Shown here: in pieces, positions 1 to 10,266 of the stretch | Numbering within the stretch: position 1 is the first letter of the stretch | How the letters are laid out: each line of letters opens with the position of its first letter | Origin: Dacryopinax spathularia | Lineage: Eukaryota; Basidiomycota; Dacrymycetes; Dacrymycetales; Dacrymycetaceae | NCBI GenBank assembly: GCA_037974965.1 | Contig: JBBPFI010000001.1 | Coordinates: forward strand, 620,001 to 684,000 | Direction: 5' to 3' | Length of the DNA: 64,000 nt | Program-made: the position numbers and the translations under genes | The notes under the pieces: generated by a model | Database searches by the model: none | The model's input: the letters and a program-made list of their open reading frames with translations, nothing else | Told to the model about the DNA's origin: nothing

Positions 1-1211
1 GCGACCTGCCCTGACGGCATGCGCACGAAATTGTTCCAGCTGAAGGAAAGGTGAACCTTTGACCATCTGCCGTTGTTTTCCTCGGTCACCCGGTGGGCTA
101 GGAGAATATTCTGACCACCTTTTCCATCGGACTCCTTCGCGAGAATCCAGTCTGTACGTTTATCAGTATCAGCGTTAATATCACGGAAGCTCACTCACAA
201 GTGAAATCCTCCGTCTCAACCAGCTGTGCTGTCACAACAGCTTGTCGGATATAACTGCCGTCTTGCAGGCTCCAGAGATAGAGCTCCGCGGGTTCTTCAA
301 CGAGAACCTCACCCTTGTCTGCAATAGCCGCTTGTTGCGATTGACCTGGACGGGACGGACTGGCCGCAGCGGGAGAGTTGAACTGCTGGAACGAAGCGAC
401 CAATTCTTCATTCGCAGACTTCTCCTTGATCGCCCTGGTCTGGGAAGCCGGCTCAATCGCTCGCCCTGGGCTAAGAGTCGTATTCAATGACGGCGGGTGC
501 TTACAAGGGAGATCAGGACTTACTGGTAGCGCAGCCTCTCCAGCTCCGAATCGCTGACGTTCTCCGAGCTCCTTTGGTACTTCCGCTCAAATGCTGCCTT
601 CAGGTAGTTCACCTCGAAGAAGTCCATGGTAGCCTTCGTAGCACCATTGGCAACGAACTCAAACATGTCTCCGGACGAGTCCCTCCACACGAAGGACGGC
701 TGTCCTTCGTACGTAGATTGTCGGAATTCGAGCTGCTCATCGATGAGGAAGGATCGCTCCGAGTCGTCTAAACATTCGAGTCAGCGTCGATGTCTGCGAG
801 GCGGGATGCACAAGGAACCCACCATCTTCGTCCTCGTCCAGCACTTCGCCTCTGTCAAAGACTCGCGTGATGGCCAACTCATAGTGGAACTCGGTAGATG
901 TCCGCCTGATGGAAGCCATGGCAGCCAGATATCTATGCCAGGCTTAGCAGGCGCCTCCTATCTGCGAAGACATACACACATGCATTCCCGCGAACTCCGT
1001 ATATCATCTTGCCGGACAAGATACAAGGCTCCATTCTGTATTTGCGCCAACTCGGACGCTTGAGGATCGCCTTGGACCCATGTCAATCCTGTGACTCCGC
1101 CTTAGCGTTGCGGTGACTTACTCCAGACCTTCCCGAACACTGTATATGCACAAATCAGAACATGATAGCTACAGATTGGAAAGTGGACTCACGATTCCTT
1201 AACATAAACAT
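1..1211 (-). CDS. VID27: VID27 homologue, N-terminal half (cut by window edge)
   Basis: The gene runs off the left edge, so only the N-terminal part is present. The start at 1211 gives MFMLRN, and short exons then join to read LFGKVW, followed by an exon reading LYLVRQ. The next blocks are IRRTSTEFHYELAITRVFDRGE, ERSFLIDEQLEFRQS..SFVWRDSSGDMFEFVA, and a PH-like block near 1-490 with ELYLWSLQDGSYI and HLSFSWNNF. This order matches the N-terminal and PH-like domains that precede the WD40-like C-terminal domain of the VID27 family, which is linked in yeast to vacuolar import and degradation of gluconeogenic enzymes. The introns are 45-60 nt; one uses the donor GTGGGT near 820 and the acceptor TTTAG near 771. 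The C-terminal propeller would lie outside the window. Family membership rests on remembered motif patterns. Confidence 0.8.
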
Positions 1212-1710
1212 CCTGAAACGACCTTGCTTGCCAGAGTTCGGGACAACAGTGCTAACAGAGTAGTGAGGGACTGCGATGGGATGGTGGTATAGGCGCAAGG
1301 AATGCGATAATGGTGGCGTTCCCGACGCGAGGCGCGTCATTCAAGGGTCATCCTCACCTTCCTAGGGGTAATAGCTTCCGCAAATAACTCCGCTGATGGG
1401 CTGTCCTCGAGAAGCGCCCCGCGTCTGGCTTCTTGAACACCACGCTTTTTAAAAGACGTGTCTATGCCTATGCTTGCATGCAAGAAGCAGAGAGTCCTCT
1501 AGTCTACTGAACGGCTTGCATCAAATAAAGAGGAGATTCGACATGAACGAGCATTGTCGACTGGTTCCTTGATGAATCGACACTCTATATTTTACATAAG
1601 TCTAATCTACATAAGAAGCAAAATATGTCCGACTCCGTATCCAGAAATAGGCATACTGCAGTCGCCTTACGCCTTCCCCTCCAACCCACCACATCTCTAG
1701 AGAACACTCT
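1212..1710. other. Intergenic, VID27 promoter and SET-gene 3' end
   Basis: No gene is supported here. The segment holds the upstream region of VID27 and the 3' flank of the SET/MYND gene. An AT-rich stretch at about 1560-1625 is compatible with a 3' UTR. Confidence 0.5.
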
Positions 1711-3055
1711 TCAGATGGGCTCTTCCAACATGGCATCCGGAATGCTCAGCACTCTCGGCGCCTCCGGCTTCTTCCCCGTACAGACCTCGCACTCACATGC
1801 AAACTTCCATCCTCTAGCGAGCCGCATCCGACGTTGCCGCCTTGCTTCCTCCGGTGACTCATCGCCTTCAGGCTGGGTATAGGTGTATGCCATGGTAAGC
1901 TCTTCTCCTTCGGATATCGCTCGTTCTGCGACGAGGTGGAGCTCGTTCGTTCCGCTTGGGAAGGTCGGACGAACGTTGGGTGAACAGGAATGAGTTAGCT
2001 GTCCAATGTGTCAGTGACCAACTCATTCGATGGCGTGCGAGTCCTTACGTATGAGGAGACGCGATATAATGCCGAGCCAATTTGTCTCTTGGTTCCCAGA
2101 GGCGTACGAGTCCATTCCCACGTCTCGATCCTGCCTTTCGGCTCCGGCTACAAAAGCCATCAGCTCAAAAACCGAGCTCCCAAAACGAGCTTACTCTATC
2201 ATCCCGTCCATCACCAAAAGCGACTCCAATGGCATTGTATGCAACCCTTCCCTTCATCGTCAGATACTTGTCGATCTCAACCATCTCTTCGAGACCATCA
2301 ACGGCTTTCTTCAGCACGTCTTGCAAGAGGTTATGTTCCAGCATGACCATTTCTATCGGTTGGATCTCGAGGTATTTGAGCCTCTCCACATGGTCATAGA
2401 ATCCATACTGCGGAGCTCCAGGAGCAGGTTCTGGGAGGCTTGAACGCTCGAGCAGAGCTGCGGGTATAGGTGCTAGTTTCTTGACTTCTTCAGCGACGTG
2501 TCGAGCGCAGAACCGGCCAACGAGCAGGACTTGTGTCCAATTCGACGCCTTCAGGAAGTCGACAAAGGCCTGTTGGTATGCTCTTCTCTCGACTTCGGCT
2601 TCTTCGCTTTTATCTTTCTGTCCGAGTACAGCTTCATTCGGGAGTGGTGGACCTCGACCAAAGAGCAATGTCTCCGACTGCGTACTCGCCAGCAATTGGC
2701 ATTCGGACGAGCAGTATGTCGAGCCAAGTATATCATCGGGTATCGCAACGGGAGTCTGGTCCTGCATTTGCCTGAAACAATGTGAGCAGTATTTGCCAGT
2801 ACCCTGTTCAGGAATGAGCGCATATAAGCCCCATCTTACAGCGCATACATACCTCCAAATCCATGTCCAGCTGAGCCACAACCGGGAGCTCCTACGTGTA
2901 GCATATAAGTATACATGAAATCGCTATCCAACCTGTCTTGCCTTATAGATCTCCTCGCCTGGCTGGAAGTCTCTGCGGGCAACCAGGACAACTTTCCTCG
3001 CTGCGGTCGCCGTCGTTTCACTCGGGTTATAGGCTTGTTTCACCTCGACATTCAT
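1711..3055 (-). CDS. SET/MYND-domain protein lysine methyltransferase (SMYD/Set5-like)
   Basis: Likely transfers methyl groups from S-adenosylmethionine to lysine. The start at 3055 gives MNVEVKQAYNP, then the first SET strand VVLVARRDFQPGEEIYK, then ELPVVAQLDMDLE. The MYND-type zinc ligands follow (KYCSHCFRQM and YCSSECQLLA), then a helical insertion. The second SET half has LTHSCSPNVRPTF (the SAM-site NHSCxPN motif with Thr for Asn) and GEELTMAYTY. The post-SET cysteines are FACECEVC near the C-terminus. The product is about 400 residues. The first intron seems to use a GC donor (AAG|GCAAGA). An extra upstream exon cannot be excluded, because GTAAGC lies near 3085. The substrate cannot be told; histone or ribosomal targets are known for relatives. 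Confidence 0.8.
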
Positions 3056-3341
3056 GCTCGGTGGAGGGAAATAGTGGTAGTATGCTTACGTTTCTTGAGC
3101 CTCCGAAGTACGTGCACAGATGAGCACAGTGCTCACCTTCCGCGCGTTCTCGGGTCTGGAGCAACAATTCAAGGGAGAGGGGCGAGCATACGAAGTTTGC
3201 ATTAGATCAACATTGCTTTACTGAAACAGAGAGAACAGAAGAACATGCGACAGTCGGAGTAATGACGGATGGCGCAACAGACGACGACCGCCACTGCATA
3301 GTGCAAGAGTCCACAACCTTCCCTCTGGCTCTGGCCATTGC

Positions 3342-4145
3342 TCACGCCTTCGGTGGAGTGGCCGTAGCAGAGACGCCATGCGAGCCAGGGTCGGTAAGCG
3401 TTTCCCACTCCTGTGAGGATGCCTCCGACCGCTCGTCACCACTGGCGCCATTAGCGCTTGCGCCTCTGCCGCCAGCACGACGAGTGCCAGAGGAAGAGGA
3501 GGAGACAGAGCCTGCAGGTGCAGCGGCGGATCCAGGCGCATCGTCGTCCACCCCAAGATCGGCAGATGCGACGGGGTTACTTACGTCCATGCTGGTGAGG
3601 TCCATGACGAGCTTGAAGATGGGCTCCGGAACGGTCTTCTGGTAGATCATGATGAGCTCGACGGGCGATGGGTACACCTTCAGAGCGCGGTAGAATGCCA
3701 CTGCGGAGGGCACATGGAAAGCGGGTCCTAAGATCCTCAAGAGTCAACGACAGTAACGCGGACAGACTGGTCCAGGCGCACCTTGGAGGGACAGCTGCTC
3801 GCCAATACCGACATGGTGCATGAAGTACTGCTCCCGCTCCTCTGCCGTAGTAGGGACGGGCTCAGCCTTGATCTTCTCCAGGGAATCCTTCAGATCCACT
3901 GCTCGTTGCTGCTTAGCCCGTTCGTCGGCAGCCTTGGCATGCTTGTGAGCCCTCTTGTGCTCCTTCCCTGTTATTCCTGATGAGAACGGCGCCTAAGAGT
4001 AGCATACACGCAGCTTACGTATTTTCTTGCGGAAATCAGGGTCGTTTCGCCGCTTGAAGTCCCACCATGCAACATAGGCAAGGCTGCTCAGAGCCACGCA
4101 CGAGATAAAAGCGACAGTGGTGTACTGGATCGTCTTGCTAACCAT
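3342..4145 (-). CDS. TOM20: Mitochondrial import receptor subunit TOM20
   Basis: Receptor of the outer mitochondrial membrane TOM complex that binds presequences of imported precursors. The start at 4145 gives MVSKTIQYTT followed by one hydrophobic anchor at residues 7-27 and then a basic linker (WWDFKRRNDP). That is the usual N-terminal anchor and cytosolic receptor layout. The second exon carries the charged stretch KEHKRAHKHAKAADERAKQQ. The third carries the MAS20 core, with FYRALKVYPSPVELIMIYQK and TVPEPIFKLVMDLT. The tail is low-complexity and rich in Ser, Ala and Gly. Introns lie near 4018-3977 and 3780-3730. A GTAAGT near 3587 is in an open frame and may be a further donor or simply coding. 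The upstream leader is shared with KCS1. Confidence 0.88.
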
Positions 4146-4161
4146 GATGGGCCAAAGAGCA

Positions 4162-4349
4162 GATGAAGAAGCTCTAGAAATATCCCCTAGCCAGCGAGGG
4201 GACTTTTAAGGAGGTAGTTATGAAAGGAGAGGAGGCGGTGGGATGAGGGGTCGTCGGATGGAGGTGGACGCCGGGACTGGTCGTTCGAGGAGGGAGGGAA
4301 GTGACGCGCCAACCCGAAAATGTACACGGAGGCTTTTCGAAGCTTTTCC
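4162..4349 (-). repeat. Leader/promoter repeat, copy 1 (TOM20)
   Basis: This segment ends 17 nt before the TOM20 start codon and matches a segment 16 nt before the KCS1 start at 7102-7293. Block 4162-4203 matches 7102-7143 at 37 of 42 positions by eye. Block 4259-4270 matches 7201-7212. Block 4300-4349, with GTGACGCGC and CGGAGGCTTTTC, matches 7243-7293. Spacing between the outer blocks is 97 and 100 nt. A 6-bp inverted repeat TCCCCT/AGGGGA with an 8-nt loop lies at 4183-4202. Confidence 0.85.
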
Positions 4350-4639
4350 GTTCCCTCCCATTTCCGGCGCATACATGAGGTGTTCGCTTTGATAACCAGG
4401 TACTGACCCGAGTTGCTGACGTCCGATGCGAACTAGTGCTTTCGTTGAATACAGATACATATATCCGGGCAGGTTATCTAGTCCAGAACAGGTAAAAAGC
4501 TGCTGGAAAATGGCGAACCCGACGTACGCCGCCGAAAATGAAAGCCCAACTAAGGTAGAGGACAACCTACACGTACATGAAATGTACAAGGAATGTTGCG
4601 TGCAAGGAAAGGAAAACGAATATGCATGCGTGAGCGTCA
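4350..4639. other. Intergenic, TOM20 upstream and KCS1 3' flank
   Basis: Nothing gene-like is supported here. The segment between the leader repeat and the KCS1 stop codon probably holds distal TOM20 promoter and the KCS1 3' UTR. Confidence 0.5.
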
Positions 4640-7086
4640 TTATGTGGATAAGTAACCGTCAACCACTATCCCGGGCTTACCGGGCTGCCCAAAGACGGCG
4701 TCAAATACTTCTCGGCCGTCCTGTGGCAATGGTGCTAGATTTTCTGATTCGGCCAGCCTCCCCTCCTGGATGGCTCGACTTCGTCTCGACCGCTCCTCGT
4801 TCCATATCTCGTCGAGCGACTTCACAAGGTTCTTGAGACCAAAGAGGAACCCGATATCGGGAAGCTCTGGTCGATGTGGCGGAAAGCGGGCATATAGAAG
4901 ACCAGTCGCGGGGTCGATCCGCGGATCGTAACCGGCCGAATGAGGTATTTCGACGGTACCATCCATGGGTGATGGCGGTGGCTCCGGGATATAATCCTTG
5001 CCCGTGGTTGTATGAGCGAAATCGACGATGCGTATGTCGATCTCGCCTTTGTGTTTCTTGCATATTCTGGCATCTTTCTTTGCGATGCTCGAAACATCCA
5101 AGTGGAGTTCAGGTCGACGTCCTCCGTTCTCTGTTCCATTGGTCGAACCCGAGATTGGTGACTCCACGTGGCGAGCATGCGGATGGACCTGTGATGCAAG
5201 TTTAGCATATGATTGCTGGATCTCCGGTTCGCCGTCATACGTAAGCAGAAGACTGCATCCGTAGAATCGGTATCCGTTCAGTTGACTGATGATACGAGCG
5301 AGTAAACACAGCTTCTGGATAGTCGGCGGAATGTGGTAGACCAGCAAAGACTGGCCATCGTAGAAGAACCGAGCGAAGTTGCTGGTGAACTCCTCCGTCT
5401 TAATCTTCCGTCCAACATATTTGTCTTGCTGATAGAAAGCGTGTTTGACCTTGTCCCAGACCTGCATTCCACATATCCGCACGCCGAGAGTTCGACTTGT
5501 TGTGCGATCGCATTTCGCTCGTTGGCTCATCTTTTTCGCCGGTAGAGCGTCGACTCCGTACTGCCGAGTGCCCATTTTCAGGTCGACGATGCAAGGTTTC
5601 CTCAACCTTCCGGTCAGATCCTCGAGCAGGATGAAGTGCTCCTGGCGTGTGACTTCGGGTTCGTGTGGAGGTGGACTCAGGACCGCAGGCGATTCCAGCG
5701 GGGTGTGAATACCGTTCACGGCAGCTGCGGTCGTTAAGGTCTTGCGACTCTTCCGGAATCCATCGCCCGACAGAGGTGGTTTCCGCTGATAGTCCGCTAC
5801 CAGACCCTCAACATCCTCCATTTCTCCAAAGACACCAGCCATTTCCGGCTCCTTGGGCTGAGCCTGAGTATGCAAATGGCCCGCACTTTGAACGCGTCGT
5901 AGATGGTGCTCTTCTTGTAGGAGTCGACCCAGTGCACCCCCTTTGCTCAAGTCCGTGGGGCTCGAGTCTTGCGAGTTCTCGGATACGTCGTGGTGGGCAG
6001 AACCGTTATGCCGCTTCTGAGACCTGCGGTTCCGCTCCGCATCAGCCGCCTTCTTCCTATATCGCCGCATGATGGTGCTGAAGACATGATCTCGTAAACG
6101 CGCGTTGACCACAGTTGTGCCCAAGCCACCAACGAAAGCGGAGCCGGAACCATGGGCAGTCAGGGTTGGAGATTGGAGGGAAGTCGTGTGGCTCATCGAC
6201 AACTGCCGTCGGCTCCTCTCACGGCTTCGCTCGTCCTCGAATGGGACTCCATCCGGACTGGCGCTCCTAGCCATCGGCTTCCGGGGCGACTTGGCTTCGG
6301 CTTCCTTCAGTGGTAACCCGCCCAAGGCGAATGATCTTGAGAGACCCCACGTATCAGGCCGCGGTGACGGTCGAGGAGTGTTCACCACGCTGTTCCCTGC
6401 TGAGACTGACTTAGTAGCTGAGGTCGAGAGAGGAGGTGGATCCAGGAGCCAAGGAGGTACCACGTGCACGTTCTGCTGTAGGACGACTTCGGGTAGCTCC
6501 TCGTCCTCCTGGGCTCCGGTCGGCGGTGTGTCCGGGTGCGACATTTCCAAATGTTTCTGAGCGCTTGACGAAGGCAGCAGGACTGGCTCGCGCACAAGGC
6601 TGCTTGACCACGATCCGTCCGCAGGGGGTGTTTCCGGGTTGCCGCTGTGATCCGATGAAGCCGAATCTTGCACGTCCTGAGTAGAGATGTATTCGTCGTC
6701 GTCGTGGTGCACGTGGTGATGTACTCGGCGGTAGTTCACCAGCAGTACGCCAAGGTATCGCGGAATGAATGCTAACAGCTCTGGAAGGTCGCGTTCGACC
6801 GCTTCATAGAACATATTTTCTCTGCTTGCGAGGGGCTGCGTGAAGTGGAGCATATTGGTGAGCGCTCCGTATGTCAGTCCGAACGAGACTATATGCGCAC
6901 CTTACAGACCGCTCGTTTCGTGAACTTGTACATCGCACTATGCCCGCCAACCTTGTTCTCGAACGGACGCAGAGGCACTGGACGTAGCCATCTTCCGCCG
7001 TTGGGTCCATTGAGGTCGAAGATTGGCTCGTCCTCTTGACGTCCGGGAGAACTGGCTGGTGTGTACTGGGACGTCTCACTGCTCAT
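4640..7086 (-). CDS. KCS1: Inositol hexakisphosphate kinase KCS1
   Basis: Makes inositol pyrophosphates such as 5-InsP7 from InsP6 and ATP. It has two exons. Exon 1 (7086-6901, 62 codons) holds [22 protein letters not shown], and exon 2 (6835-4640) continues [20 protein letters not shown] and FIPRYLGVL, the N-lobe of the inositol polyphosphate kinase fold. The product is about 793 residues, with a long disordered insertion in the middle. The catalytic half has [15 protein letters not shown] (family PxxxDxKxG signature), then [15 protein letters not shown] and [13 protein letters not shown], which ends in the metal-binding D-F-A-H motif. The ATG at 6853 lies inside the intron and is not the start. 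The 5' leader carries a strong 10-bp hairpin and is shared with TOM20. Confidence 0.93.
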
Positions 7087-7101
7087 GTTCTGCCGAACGG
7101 C

Positions 7102-7293
7102 GATAAAGAAGCTCTATAGACGTCCCCTAGCCAGCGAGGGGACGTCGAGGGTCGTTGTTGTCGGAAGTGAGGATGACGCCGGCGCGGGGTTGGGGGGAGA
7201 TGGAGGTGGACGATGGCCGGGGTTGTCGCTTGTGAGGGTCGCAGTGACGCGCGAAGCCGACGATGTGCGCGGAGGCTTTTCCGAAGCTTTCCC
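7102..7293 (-). repeat. Leader/promoter repeat, copy 2 (KCS1)
   Basis: Partner of the repeat at 4162-4349, in the same orientation and at the same distance from the next start codon. It contains a perfect 10-bp inverted repeat, GACGTCCCCT at 7119-7128 and AGGGGACGTC at 7137-7146, around the loop AGCCAGCG that both copies share. The hairpin would sit about 33-60 nt upstream of the KCS1 start, so it would be in the mRNA leader if transcription begins further upstream. Confidence 0.85.
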
Positions 7294-8864
7294 ACACAAA
7301 AACAGTTCTGGCCGATGCAAGTTCGCGCTCGACGTTCGAGTCTCTTGTCGTGGGGGGCGAAGGACGACCAATACTTTCTCTCCAGTCGATCTCAAATACC
7401 AGTTGAAGGTTATCTTTGACACGGCGGCAGATAAGTGTGAGCTGAGTTTTCCGGACGATCTCCTCAGTTTTCCCCCACATTCGACAGGTGCGCGCTCGTT
7501 GATCCCCAGTGGCGGGTTGGAAGCATGCACGTGCGCTGCATTGGCTTGTCAGGATCTCGATATTCATCACCAGAAGGTCTATTCATATGCGCTCGCCCCA
7601 TTCGGCTACCTGGACGACCTGCTGCCAGCCAACGCGCTGAGTTGCTGATCCAAGATTCCGCAACCAACATGCGCTCTTGTCGCAACTCATGCCTGCAACG
7701 TGTCTGTGTTGACCTATACTTTGGCTTTATCCGGATGGCTTCCCTGATCGAGGTCCCGTGTGCTGCCAGGGTGGGGCTCGGACGACTGCCCAGGTGCCGG
7801 TGTACTCTTTTGCAGTTTAGGGACACTCCTGCAAGAGCTCGGCAACTCCCGAAATCTATTGCTTCAGGCAGAACGGCTCGGGGTGTCGTTCCGCCGAGCT
7901 TTCGTCGTGCGGCTTTCTCCGGTGCTGTGCTACGCCCTGGTTGCGCTTCCTTTCTGCTTCTCGATATGGCTCGCATCGTTATCGATGACCAACGCCTTTG
8001 CCCTTTCGCTATGGCATGAAGCCCTCCTTTTGGATCGATGGTATCGACCTGGCATCGACTGATTGCAAGAATGGGCCTAATCTCGTGGAGCACCGCTGAC
8101 TCAGAGGTATCGGAAGATTCTGCCGTGCGGGGCTGCACAAACCGCCAGTCTAGTATGAAGACCGGTAGCACCCCTCAGCTGCATCTTATTCCTGGCATAC
8201 CGGCAGAATCTGTCTGTGCGTTTTTGCAGACCTCTAGAACTTTGTCAAAACTGTTGTCGCCTCCCTGCCTTCACACCGTTGATTACGATGGTTGTAAGCT
8301 GGGCTTGTTCTCGCGTCTAGGACAAGGACAGTTTCTCATGCTGAACCCGCTTGAGGGTTGTCCGGGGCGACCGCACGCTGTCCTAAACGCGTGCTCTGCA
8401 GTATCTGCGGCTATCGCGCCAGGTATTCGCTGATCGCCTCAGCACCGTTGTGCACACAATCGCTGGGATTTCTGAATCACGGTGGCATAACCTCCCATCC
8501 AATGCGAGATCCTGGCCGCCTATGCCTGCCGACCGGTCGTTGTATGCCCCGGCTGGTCGGTCATAAGCGCCCATCTCAACAGCTTGCTCAGCACTCCATG
8601 TCATACAATCCCCTGAACCTGCGCTTAGCTATCGACAGCAGGGCCAGGCAATACGAAGGCTGTCGGAGAAGATCTGGATAGGCCGAGCAAATGACACCTG
8701 AAACATCACGGAGAACCATTGTCAGGTCGTCGATCGCCCTCGGCAGTCCTATTATCGGCGACCTAAAGCACTGCCGTTTGATGGTAATAGTAACTCAGCT
8801 ACTGCAGACCGCTGGCTCATTCATAGCGGCTCGGACTACGAACCCGCCGACCAAACTGCCAAGA
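7294..8864. other. Long gene-poor stretch left of the peptide array
   Basis: About 1.6 kb in which I find no supported gene. Open frames of 100-235 codons occur on both strands, but they lack recognisable motifs and have no matching splice sites. The 3' part should contain the upstream control region of the first secreted-peptide gene. Confidence 0.4.
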
Positions 8865-8872
8865 TATAAGTA
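8865..8872 (+). promoter_or_regulatory. TATA box of peptide gene 1
   Basis: TATAAGTA, 102 nt upstream of the ATG at 8967. Peptide genes 2-4 have similar boxes at 73-96 nt. Confidence 0.6.
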
Positions 8873-8966
8873 TCCCAGTCTACATCTCGAACACTGAACT
8901 CAGCGCCAATAACCTCAATCGAGCGACATCGAAGTACCAACCGACCAACCAAGCACCAGAATCATC

Positions 8967-9122
8967 ATGAAGCTCTTCACCTACAGCGCCGTTCTCGTCG
9001 CCACCATCATCGGCGCTTCGGCTCTGGCTGTCCGTGAATGCCAGAGCACCTGCGTATGCGACGTGAACCACGAGAATTGCTTCGATCCTTGCCTCCCGGG
9101 CAACCCTCCTTGTACGCTGTAG
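8967..9122 (+). CDS. Small secreted cysteine-rich peptide 1
   Basis: A 51-residue single-exon peptide, too short for most gene callers. Residues 1-20 form a signal peptide (MKLFTYSAVL, then VATIIGASALA). The mature part of about 30 residues has six cysteines in the pattern C-x3-C-x-C-x6-C-x3-C-x6-C and ends DPCLPGNPPCTL. Three more copies of this pattern follow on the same strand, which is the main evidence that the gene is real. The spacing suggests three disulfides and an extracellular role. No known toxin, hydrophobin or pheromone family is recognised, and there is no C-terminal CaaX box. A splice donor lies 6 nt after the stop codon. Confidence 0.75.
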   Translation: MKLFTYSAVLVATIIGASALAVRECQSTCVCDVNHENCFDPCLPGNPPCTL

Positions 9123-9128
9123 CTGTGG

Positions 9129-9189
9129 GTGAGTTCGCTTCCATAACATGCATCGGGGATGGATTGACCATGTCTATCGTGGATGGCAG
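9129..9189 (+). other. Predicted 3'-UTR intron, peptide gene 1
   Basis: Donor GTGAGT starts 7 nt after the end of the stop codon. A TTGAC-like branch site and the acceptor GGCAG follow, giving 61 nt. The other three peptide genes have an intron-like segment at the same place. Confidence 0.5.
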
Positions 9190-9936
9190 GACTCGCGCAG
9201 CCATCGAGCCACACCGTGCAAAACAGTATAACGAGTTTGAGGGAGGTAACGCTTGGCTCAGATTTGGGAACCCTGTGTACACGTCGGAAAGATGTCAAGA
9301 AAGCTTCTGTGGGTCAAGATCAAGACATCGTTACAATGTATGGAGAACAATCCAAGATATTGCAAACCGTTTCACCACCGTCCTAACCCGCTGGGGTCGC
9401 TTCGGGCCCTCGTCGCGTTGCACCCGGCGCTTCCAGAACCGCACATTCTTCGCCCTTTTATCTTGCCAAGGCCTCTCGACAAGCTCCCTACCACGAGCTC
9501 CGTGAGCGGGACTACCGTCGAACCCTCGGCCGAGATCAACGGAGGTCACATGAGTCTCAGTCAGCGATGGGCGGTGCTCTTCCTCGGCTCTCGGTCTTCG
9601 AAAAGGCGCTGCTGTTCATTGTCGGAAAGCCGAGACGCTGTACTGTCTATTCAGCAACTAGCTGCATGATTCTACCACGATACTTCGAACGCCCAGTCAT
9701 GGCATACGCTAGGTGCTGACCTCTCCCACAGAACAAGCTTTGGCAGGGTATGTGTGTGCTTGAAAGGCTGAGTCGCCGGACGGACCGTGGGCTTCGACGG
9801 ACTGCGGATGAAATGTCTATGATGCTCGGGAATCGACGCGATGTTCACCGATCCATCTAACATCGACTGTGCTTCTGGAGCCTTGGCAAGTGGTTCTCTT
9901 CTTCCCGTGTCTTGGCAGCTGTAGCTGTACTCGACG

Positions 9937-9944
9937 TATAAAGA
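9937..9944 (+). promoter_or_regulatory. TATA box of peptide gene 2
   Basis: TATAAAGA, 96 nt upstream of the ATG at 10033. Confidence 0.6.
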
Positions 9945-10032
9945 GGGCACAACCTCCTGCTGGGCACTCCATCCCAGGCTGTCCAGCCCGCCAACTTTCC
10001 AGCCTACAGCCTTCAAACGCCACCGTCTCACA

Positions 10033-10215
10033 ATGCGGCTTCATCTCAGCATCACCGCCCTTACCGTCATCACACTCGCCCTCTTCGCCGGCACTGTCCG
10101 CGGACAAATCCATTGCGAGGCTTGCTGCGTCTGCGATCCCATCTGCCGCAACCCTTGCGAGCCCGACAGGCCCAACTGCTGCGGACCTGACGGAGGACCG
10201 AGCGTGTCGTCTTAG
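10033..10215 (+). CDS. Small secreted cysteine-rich peptide 2 (divergent)
   Basis: A 60-residue peptide. The signal peptide covers residues 1-24 (MRLHLSITALTVITLALFAG, then TVRG). The mature part follows the family scaffold but differs: C-x3-C-x-C is kept, the next loop is three residues instead of six, and the final C-x3-C-x6-C is kept. Two extra cysteines give two CC pairs, for eight cysteines in all, and the tail after the last cysteine is longer (GPDGGPSVSS). PGNPPC is replaced by PDRPNCC. A TATA box lies upstream, and an apparent intron begins directly after the stop codon. It is probably an intact member that has changed its disulfide layout. Confidence 0.7.
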   Translation: MRLHLSITALTVITLALFAGTVRGQIHCEACCVCDPICRNPCEPDRPNCCGPDGGPSVSS

Positions 10216-10266
10216 GTACGCACGTTTGCTGAAGTGAGGTGAAGAAGCTAACACGCGCTGCGAAAG
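10216..10266 (+). other. Predicted 3'-UTR intron, peptide gene 2
   Basis: Donor GTACGC touches the stop codon. The branch-like sequence GCTAACAC and an AAAG acceptor give 51 nt. The donor is weaker than in the other copies. Confidence 0.45.

Noticed and set aside
7464-8171. 235-codon minus-strand open frame in the gene-poor stretch
   Set aside because: Composition is not protein-like (many scattered Arg, Ser and Pro residues), with no motif or splice context. Not enough support.
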